A DNA stretch of 64,000 bases, taken from the NCBI GenBank assembly GCA_029465975.1, contig CM055739.1:6538012-6602011 (forward strand), read 5' to 3'. Below the pieces are notes generated by a model, which was given only the letters and a program-made list of their open reading frames with translations, did not search any database and was not told the DNA's origin. Each line of letters starts with the position of its first letter. Positions within the stretch are counted from its first letter, which is position 1. Shown piece after piece: positions 31,567 through 64,000 of the stretch. The stretch comes from Dallia pectoralis (lineage: Eukaryota > Chordata > Actinopteri > Esociformes > Umbridae). Position numbers and translations under genes: made by a program.

Positions 31567-33289
31567 CATTGGAAAAGTTAGGTTTGAGCCACTATGGTTT
31601 CTTTCTGTATCGTTGCAGTACTCTATACTTCTGTTCCGGGGCAGTTGGCACAGCTCTCCGCACTGTTCTCATCCAGTGTTCTTTACCAACACATTGAAGG
31701 TGTTTGCTAATTTATGCCCAACTTCGTTCTTACTTTAACCCCTTGTTCTGTCTGGTAAGATTTCATTTCCTCGGGCTATTTTCCGTCCTTCATTTCTCTG
31801 AGAGAATATAGAATTCCAGTAGCAAAAGCGCTCTAAAACCTCAGATCAAACGTATTCTCAGCTGAATATTCTGTCAGAGTGAGTTCATTTGTTCCTCAGT
31901 ACAGCCCACCACACACCCCTCTCTCTGTCTCTCTCTCTCGCACTATTTCCAACGCGTGTGTGCGTTTATTTGGTTTAAACAGCTATTTCCTCTGGGCCAA
32001 TCTGCCACTGCTCATTTTAGACTACACGTGGGCAATTGCTCTGCATTCGCCTTGCGTTTTTACAAGCGTGTCCTTTCTCATCTGTTTCCGGAGTGAAACT
32101 AGCGTTGTGTCAAGGCCAAATTCATGGCTGGGGTTTCGACGGGGGTCAGAGGAGCCCATTTCAAAGACTCTGTAATTACTTCGAAACGTATCCAGTGTCT
32201 TTTAATTGTCTGACGCGAGGAGCTACAGTACGAGCGGAAAACGCCACATAGACATTGTCTGTCGCATGTCGAAGTAGTGCGGGCTTCAAAGACCAAAGTT
32301 TGCTCGTGAATTATTTAAGCAATCAACATTCATATACTTCTAAGATTAAAGGCGAGTTCACAAAGAACAGCACCAGTCTCTGACGCTGCGTCCTTTCAGT
32401 TCATCCATCAATGGGTCTATGTTCTGGTTCTAAACAAGGAGCGGGGGATGGAACAATGGACCATTTGTATTGCAAATGCATTGAGAGGTTTCTTTTATAG
32501 AGAAAAAATGTCATATTAATTAACAGACTGGTCGAATTAATGATACAGATATTGTGTAGTGCTGATGAGAGTGAGACTTTTTAGAAACATTTCTAGTCAA
32601 TCGTGTCATAAAATAATAATACATTAATTAGCAATAACTCACCAGACACAACTTTCGTAAAAAACAACAGCAATATTGTATTTTATAAAAATGTACAAAA
32701 AGAAGTCTATATACCCAGCACAATAGAGTTAAATGGTAGAGTAAAAAAGTATTTGATTCCTAACACACTATTATAATTGTACTGATGGCTGCACTAGAGA
32801 AATATACCCTCTGCTATTTTTTCACTGAAAGATGCTTTTTTTCCCTTAATTCCCAAGATTTTTCTTAAATTGTTACCAAAAGGTAATGACAATATAATCT
32901 AGGCCAAAATATTTGCATGTATTTCTAATGTTCTATTGAATCAATTCGAAATAACTCTTTAGGCAGAGTGTCGAAATTGAGACGCCAATGTTAATCTAAA
33001 CAGAGCAACAGGACGATGACATATTGAAGATACTGTTTGAAAGCACACCTAATCTAAATAGATCAGAAAAATGAGATTCATTCTCAATCTATCATTGAAT
33101 TATTAAAATCTCTTTGTCGACAGGAAAAACACAATTCTGTGTGGATGAATGACTCTAGAATAGGACTGAAGAATCATTTCAGGTCAAACAATTTACACAA
33201 TGTACATATTTTTGCGGCGGTGAATTAAATTACTTTATAACAATAGAACATTTCCACATTTGTATCATACAGTCAGTAACCCGTTGTAC
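31567..33289. other. Intergenic or distal gli2 3' UTR
   Basis: Unique, AT-rich especially 32500-33250. The gli2 transcript end was not located: I found no clear reverse-strand AATAAA. The AT-rich block could be the distal 3' UTR of gli2. Confidence 0.5.
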
Positions 33290-33550
33290 TTTAAACGGTG
33301 TCGTACACTTGAACCGTGTCGTACACTTGACCGGTGTTGTACACTCGAACGGTGTCGTACACTTGAACTGTGTCGTTCACTTCAACGGTGTCGTACACTT
33401 GACCGGTGTCGTACACTTGAACCGTGTCGTACACTTAAACCGTGTCATACACTTAAACGGGGTCGTACACTCGAACGGTGTCGTACACTTGGACTGTGTC
33501 GTTCACTTCAAGGGTGTCGTACACTTCAACTGTGTCATACACTTGTCACA
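33290..33550. repeat. 20-bp minisatellite (gtgtcgtacacttgaaccgt)
   Basis: About 13 imperfect units with tcgtacact core and variation in the tail (gaccg, gaacg, caact). It lies about 540 bp downstream of the gli2 stop, probably within its 3' UTR. Confidence 0.9.
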
Positions 33551-34088
33551 CACATATATGCTTCAGCGTTGTCAGGCACTTGGTAAACCACCTACTGCAG
33601 AACTGTACACTATATCTCATGTACAATTATAGACATTAACATAATTGTGCTGCGCTACACACTGTACTTCCTGCACATACTCATCTAAGGCAAAAACATG
33701 GCATCTCAATGGATTGGATACAGCCATCTTCGATCCCTAGTAATACTGTACAGGAGAACTCTTCATTAACGTGGAGGGGTGATTTGGCATTAAACCTTGA
33801 ACGCTAAAATCTCGAACGTTCCATGGTCAAAGTTCATCCACAAGGCTGCTTCGAGTCCGGTCGGATGGTCAGGTGGATTCTGTAACATCTCCAGTAATGA
33901 GAACTAGTGCATTCCATCGAGCCATACACACAGTCAGTTTAAAACCTTCGCTGGTAGATACGCTACAAACAACAGAGCGTGGCGACATTTGCCCAGTTCA
34001 TCCTCTCAACACGTCCCAGGCCCGATACACAGAGTAAAGTACCCTAGTGTTTGCCGTCTCTGCCTGCAGCCTGAATTTCTGCCCGTAA
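33551..34088 (-). other. gli2: gli2 3' UTR, proximal part (probable)
   Basis: Unique sequence immediately after the stop codon on the reverse strand. Nothing coding is seen. Confidence 0.6.
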
Positions 34089-57859
<23,771 letters not shown>

Positions 57860-60800
57860 CTGCGGAACAGAGGGGGAAGAACAGAGAGGGAGGATGAAGA
57901 GTTGATACTAGAAAATCATCACTGGGCGTTTTTAAAACCTACATTTTGATAGAGGAAAGAGGGCAACGAGGCGGCGTGATTTCAGCGCCAGCCGAGCAGT
58001 TTTGTGTAATATGTTGGCACAATCACACGAGAGGAGCGGAATAAATAAGTAATCAAAGTCATTCAAAGGAATCCTACATCTTGAACATAAAAGATATCCA
58101 ACTGGGCTTTTGACAAAGACCTGCAGCCAGACAGCCTTTGAACTAAGGGGGATGATGGACTGTATGAAGAAGAACCGGCGCCTGGATGCAAACAGGGCCT
58201 GACAGCATGTGGAGAAGGATCCTCTTCTCTAACTCTCCTCATCGTCACTGACTATCCAAACAGTAACAGCATGGCCCTCCTCAGACGTCTGAGCTGAGAG
58301 CGAGAGAATGTAGAAGAACCAGCGCTGACGGCGATAGGTGGTTTACATAGCTGCTACCTCCAGTCCTGACAACATACATCCCATGTGCCCATTCAATCAG
58401 GCCCGCTGGAGGTTTTCAGTAATCTATTATTATTTTGGGTTAACTAAACACTCCAGGCTACTCTTAAAATGTTTAAACTGGATAGAAAGTATGCATAAGT
58501 TAATGGACATCCCAATTTTCAAATCACTGGGCTTTTTCTGGCCTCAAACTCATATTTGAGTTATGATTTAGGATTAAATGGATGGTCTGAAGAGTCTGTA
58601 ATATGTTGAGGTAAACACCGACCGTTCAGAGACAAATGTATGGGGCCCACTAGCGCACAGTCAAGTTGAAAACTGTCCCCCACCAACAAACGCTCCGCTC
58701 CAGGAGCCAAAATCACAGGAGGCATCTCTGCGCAGCCTGCACCCGACGGCAGCTGGTCCAAATTGGTTTCACAAGAAACTCCCCAGCTGAGATAGTTCCC
58801 GTATCCAGGGCCTCAAGAGTGAATGCTAAACTGTGTCGGCGCTAGCAGCATTGGTGTGTTTCACGGATGCTAAATCCTAACGCGACCCTGGATGTGTATA
58901 GCCCGGAGGTAATCAAATGGAATTCGACAAAGCGTTTAAAAAGTTTTTTAAAATCCCTCCCTGTCTCTCTCCTGAAAAGCTGAAATGAGCTCTTTGTGTG
59001 GAGGGGGCAAAGTTTGTATAAGCGAAGGACACGGAGGTCAGAAGACAATGGAGGAAAGGCACAGGGCCAATCATCTCACCTAGGGCCTCCACAGAGGTTA
59101 GCCCTGGTAATCCGGGATGAAATAGGACTCCTTGGTCCTAGCTGGAGTGGAGCTTCTAATTTGGGAAGACCCAGAGCTCCTTTTAGACATCACTGTGTGG
59201 TAGTCTGTGAGGCTATCTGCTTTACATCAAAACCAGCAGTGGTGTACCTCGAACTGACATACAATGGAGCCAAGCCACCGGGCAGCACAGGTTGGGTCAT
59301 TCGATACGTGTTGTAAAAACACAACTCATGTTTCCGCGCTTGCGAACGCAGAATTTACGGAGTTGCACTTTTCACCTGACAGGTCATGTTTGGGGTTCTG
59401 AGTAGAAGCCTACCGAGAGAGACGTGACTGTTTATGAAGTGCTGAAACGACAGGACTGCTTCTATTTTAGTTTTGTTCGAGGTATCAGACTTTGCGGTGC
59501 AGTGGGGAGCGCCGAGAGGCGTAAAGAGTCAGGACGCGCCGGCTATTTCTGCCTGTAGCCCATCCATCACCGACAAGAGTTCCTGGTCACAATGAGAAGA
59601 AGAAAAGAACTGCGCATCATTCTAAAACAGTCACAGGTTACTTTTTTCGTCCCACAGGATGTTTTCAGCAACATCCTGTGCCATAAAAGAAAAACGAATT
59701 CCACACTAAAAATCCACCCTTATCTAGACAGGAACAGCTGATACTGAGGGTGTGAACAATGAACACACTTTTCGCCGTGGAACGGAGTCACTCGTAACCA
59801 TGGTGTTATTTTTAGAAGTTATACCTAGTTTTTCCCTGTTTGCTCAAAATGAACCCGGGCCACGTTTTTTTTTTAATGTGCAGACGTAATTGCCCTTCGG
59901 AGTAATTCCCTATTCGTCAGGTAGCTGCTCCCTCCGGCGTGGGTAAAAATCCCCCCCTGGAAACCGCTGCCGGTCGGGCAATATGAATGTAAGCATCGGG
60001 GCACACTGACAGCCGCCGCCGCCGCGCCGCGTATTTAATTCATTGTGTTTTAATTATCTTCGCCAGGTACACCGTCTTCCCAGGACTTCCACGACAGACG
60101 CCCTTTTATCACCGGGGCTCGGTCTTAAAGATAATAAACTTCTGGTTTAAGGTAATTACTTAATCAGGACAAACCTGTGTGTTAAGCAGTGCTATTAAGA
60201 GTGGAGGCGATAAATCACGGCTCCGCGCTGAGGCGATGCCCGGGTGATTATATTCGCCGCGCAATCAGTCTTTGGGAGACCGGCGCAGTCGTTAAGTACC
60301 TAAATTACACAAACAGCGTGGTAACAACACGGCGCTTGTCGCCTAGGACGACGGCGACGACGGAGGAGTACAGAGGAGGCTCGTCAGGATGGTTTGTTAA
60401 TGCCAGGCGAGGAGCCACCACCTGCATCACACCTCCCTACAGCAGCACTCCGTACGGTTGATGCATGGGACTTATTAGAGGAGGGCCCGGGACACAGCTG
60501 ACAGACCCAGGGCTAGCATCTCTAGCGCCGGCATGCTACGTCAGACGGGCGGCTCCGCGTCACACTCTGTGCGGTCAGATTTTACCTCAGAGTCAACGGG
60601 AAAAACTTCTCAGGCAGCGGGAAGGACGCTGACAAGCCGCCGTATTTTCAAAGCTTTTGACGCGAAATGCGAACTGACGGCCAGTGTGAAGGTCAGCAGG
60701 TTGACGGGTGGTTGTGTGGTCAGGACCCCAGAAGGTTTATTCTGGATGTAAAATACTTTCTGTTTGGCTCACAGTAATTTCCCTAGCCACACTGCTAGTA

Positions 60801-62445
60801 GGACAGACACGCTTTTCATTTCACCACTGTGGTTTTTCCACTCAGGATATCCATTATTGCCTGTGAGCATTTCCTCTATTAAGGCATCTAGATCTGGGAT
60901 CAGTTCATAAACATGACACCGGGTGGATTTCTTTCAGCAATAGGACTGTCATTACCTCATGAAAGCATGTTCCTGAAGACACAGAAAGAACACAGAAAGG
61001 ACTGCAGTCTGTGTAACTGTGGGAATGTCCCGGAGGGAATTGCAGTTTGAAATGGCATTAAGAGTTGAAAAGTTAAAGAAAATTGTTTTCCGTCATCACA
61101 CTTATTTAGTCCTCCAGGAAATTCTGGCACAGTAGTATTGTACAGTATGGCGGATTTACACCGCAGTGTGTGCGTGCACGTGCGTATGTGCGTGTGCGCG
61201 CGCGTGTGTGTGTGACTATGAGAAAGTGAAAGGGTCTGCTTCAGTGTTCCACCAGATGTGAAAACAAATGTTATCAGCCAAGGACTAATAGATGTGAGGG
61301 CCTAAGCACCGGAACATTCCAACAGTGCTCACCCGCCGGCGGGGGGACGACGACGGGGGGGCAGGGCCCAGTCAGTGAATCAGATAAACGCATGCAGCCT
61401 CTTGAACTCTCCAGAGCGCTCGCCTTTTGTTCCTCCCCGCGACGTGTGAACAATGGAGCTGTCTGGGTGATAGAATAAGCCCTGCTCAGGGTTGGTCAAT
61501 CCCCCAACTGGTCCGCTAGCTGTGCTGACTGGTCCGGGAAGCCCAGAACTCCACCACGGTCCTGCCTGCATGCCTCTCTCTGGGGGAGGGGACGGGGGGG
61601 AGACACGCTACGTACAACAATCTCCCCAAAGTGGAGGAGGACGACGACTTTGTCGACACGCGAGGAATTCTGCAGCGGGAATTAGAAGCAGGAATAACAG
61701 AAGACGCCTTAAAGAGCGTTAGTGGAATCTGCGAAAAACCATTAGTTTCTGAGTGTCTCTCTATTTCTAGATGACTGTAAATGGGACCCGGGTTTCCAGC
61801 AGGTCACCGAGCGTTTACTGTCATCACAGAGGTATGGTCACCATGGTGACCAGACATCTGACGGTGAAGAGTTCCTGTGATGTTCCGAGACTCTTTTCTC
61901 CATCAGGTTTTGATGACCTAGTTCTAGTGCTCCTCTTTGTCTCCTCCCCCTTCCGTGACCCCATGACCTCGGCAATCCCCTCCCATCATTCACCCTGAAC
62001 ATTATTACTTGTGCATTAACTTGGCCCGCACTTCCAAAGAGCCCGTAGAGCCGGCCCACAGACAGGGAGAAATACTCACGACTCAACAGCTTAGTTAGAG
62101 AGGACAGAATTATAACTAATCACGGAGGTTGGATGATATTTACATTGAGGTTTTTTACCAGACGCCCTCGTTCAGCCTATCCATTCATTTTCATACTTCA
62201 TCCAATGATCTGTTTGGTTTTTCCTGCCGGAGGCGGGGGTTGACTGCAGCAGGGACACCTCTCTGTTGTTCCTGAAAACAGCTGTGAAGCATTATTGTTT
62301 TGCCGGTCTGTGTGTCGCTCATTCCCGCTGAAGTTCTGAATGTCAGGTGTGCTTTATGGTGTTTCAGATAATTAAACAGAACCTCGGGCATGTTTCCATT
62401 GCAAACACTTCAGAGGGGAAATATGACTTCAGCATGAGTCACTCA
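57860..62445 (-). other. gli2 upstream intron, mostly unique
   Basis: No exon recognised. (TG)/(CG) run at 61160-61212. A repeat-free block at 59880-60330, including ccgccgccgccgcgccgcg and ttaattcattgtgttttaat, could be conserved regulatory DNA. The first coding exon of gli2 was looked for here and not found. Confidence 0.5.
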
Positions 62446-63535
62446 CGCAGCGGGTTTAAAGGCCCAGACTGTGATATAATCAAGTAGAAGCAGTGGGTTT
62501 AAAGGCCCAGACTGTGATATAATCAAGTAGAAGCAGTGGGTTTAAAGGCCCAGACTGTGATATAATCAAGTAGAAGCAGTGGGTTTAAAGGCCCAGACTG
62601 TGATATAATCAAGTAGAAGCAGTGGGTTTAAAGGCCCAGACTGTGATATAATCAAGTAGAAGCGCTGGGTTTAAAGGCCCAGACTGTGATATAATCAAGT
62701 AGAAGCGCTGGGTTTAAAGGCCCAGACTGTGATATAATCAAGTAGAAGCAGTGGGTTTAAAGGCCCAGACTGTGATATAATCAAGTAGAAGCAGTGGGTT
62801 TAAAGGCCCAGACTGTGATATAATCAAGTAGAAGCAGTGGGTTTAAAGGCCCAGACTGTGATATAATCAAGTAGAAGCAGTGGGTTTAAAGGCCCAGACT
62901 GTGATATAATCAAGTAGAAGCAGTGGGTTTAAAGGCCCAGACTGTGATATAATCAAGTAGAAGCAGTGGGTTTAAAGGCCCAGACTGTGATATAATCAAG
63001 TAGAAGCAGTGGGTTTAAAGGCCCAGACTGTGATATAATCAAGTAGAAGCAGTGGGTTTAAAGGCCCAGACTGTGATATAATCAAGTAGAAGCGCTGGGT
63101 TTAAAGGCCCAGACTGTGATATAATCAAGTAGAAGCAGTGGGTTTAAAGGCCCAGACTGTGATATAATCAAGTAGAAGCAGCGGGTTTAAAGGCCCAGAC
63201 TGTGATATAATCAAGTAGAAGCAGTGGGTTTAAAGGCCCAGACTGTGATATAATCAAGTAGAAGCGCTGGGTTTAAAGGCCCAGACTGTGATATAATCAA
63301 GTAGAAGCAGTGGGTTTAAAGGCCCAGACTGTGATATAAACACAAGTAGAATCACTGGGTTTAAAGGCCCAGACTGTGATATAATCAAGTAGAAGCGCTG
63401 GGTTTAAAGGCCCAGACTGTGATATAATCAAGTAGAAGCAGTGGGTTTAAAGGCCCAGACTGTGATATAATCAAGTAGAAGCACTGGGTTTAAAGGCCCA
63501 GACTGTGATATAAACACAAGTAGAATCACTGGGTT
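62446..63535. repeat. 43-bp minisatellite (gtgggtttaaaggcccagac...)
   Basis: About 25 units of gtgggtttaaaggcccagac plus tgtgatataatcaagtagaa gca, with few changes (gcgctg, gcactg, and two units with aaacacaagtagaatcac). High identity suggests recent amplification. Confidence 0.96.
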
Positions 63536-64000
63536 TGAGGATCGGAAAATGTCACAGTGCCCCTAATGCAGTGTTGCTACAAGACTGAATCATCATTTCA
63601 TTTGATGAACGTTGATTTAATATGATCAACCGACACACATGTTTTTCTCATGAAATCGTTTTTTTTTACACCATAGCTTGTCTTTATTTTTGCTTATCTG
63701 CGTAACTAAATAAAGCTCGGACACCCGACAGAGAGTAATGGTGAGAAAACAACTGTCGGCCATCTTGACACGAAGCATACATCCCAAAAGATACCCAAGA
63801 AAAAAAACTGTCCTAAATCATAGAGCTCTGTGGCATTGTGCAGACCTGCTGGAGTGGGGCCATTTCCTGTGCCGATGGGACGCTCGTGTCCATCATGATG
63901 TCAGAGAGCAGTGAGAAGAATGGCCTTGGAATGCTGACTCATACAGACTCGGTCCCAACACTGGGCTCTGCGGGGTCCCGGACGGGTCCCGGAGGCCCCT
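63536..64000. other. End of window, no exon supported
   Basis: Unique sequence. On the reverse strand a short frame begins ATGATG at 63896 and reads MMDTSVPSAQEMAPLQQ before a gtctgc at 63845. The Met-x-Thr-Ser start recalls METS of GLI2, but the donor is poor and its phase (0) does not fit the exon at 57859, which needs one carried base. Confidence 0.4.

Noticed and set aside
31126..31569. 147-codon reverse frame of GLTSCHLWGSRPATSGAHVLPP type
   Set aside because: Translation of the 23-bp minisatellite.
63846..63896. Reverse frame MMDTSVPSAQEMAPLQQ as first coding exon of gli2
   Set aside because: It resembles the METS start, but the donor gtctgc is poor and phase 0 does not fit the phase-1 need of the exon at 57859. 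Not called; a transcript would decide.

Overview
The window is vertebrate genomic DNA, almost certainly from a teleost fish. It has spliced genes with GT-AG introns, many long (CA)n and minisatellite arrays, and fish-type Tc1 and hAT transposon remnants. I see no bacterial, phage or CRISPR content. All exon calls were made by eye from splice sites, intron phase and recalled family sequences; no alignment was run.

Two protein-coding genes occupy most of the window and converge tail to tail. On the + strand, about 1-15,450, lies the 3' half of a CLASP gene: 21 exons encoding about 960 residues to the stop, then a 2.7 kb 3' UTR. CLASPs are microtubule plus-end rescue factors. The part present covers the Ser/Arg-rich EB-binding region with an SxIP motif, the TOG3 domain, a linker and the C-terminal CLIP-interacting domain. 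On the - strand, from 57,859 down to 34,089, lie 12 exons of a GLI2-type Hedgehog transcription factor (about 1,445 residues). They run from the N-terminal repressor region through the SUFU-binding SYGH motif, five C2H2 zinc fingers and the phosphodegron cluster to the C-terminal activation domain. Its first coding exon is not identified and probably lies beyond 64,000. CLASP1 and GLI2 are near neighbours in the same convergent orientation in human 2q14, which supports naming these clasp1 and gli2. In human, TFCP2L1 sits between them; I see no trace of it here.

The interval between the genes (about 15.45-34.09 kb) holds no recognisable gene. It contains a 26-bp satellite in which nearly every copy carries a CACGTG E-box, split by a hAT element with a perfect 8-bp target duplication. 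It also holds a LINE-like 3' tail, a SINE-like element, several minisatellites, and unique AT-rich blocks that may be conserved enhancers.

The most unusual feature is that several minisatellites in both genes are built out of splice junctions. In clasp1 a 39-bp unit repeats a 3' splice site plus the first 21 exon bases. In gli2 a 72-bp unit repeats a 3' splice site plus about 37 exon bases (10 copies), a 45-bp unit repeats a 5' splice site (3 copies), and a 21-25-bp unit repeats another 5' splice site at the finger 4-finger 5 linker. For that last site the neighbouring copy would add exactly 7 in-frame residues. Other arrays multiply branchpoint-like or polypyrimidine segments just upstream of acceptors. 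Together they suggest recurrent tandem duplication seeded at exon-intron boundaries, with possible effects on alternative splicing.
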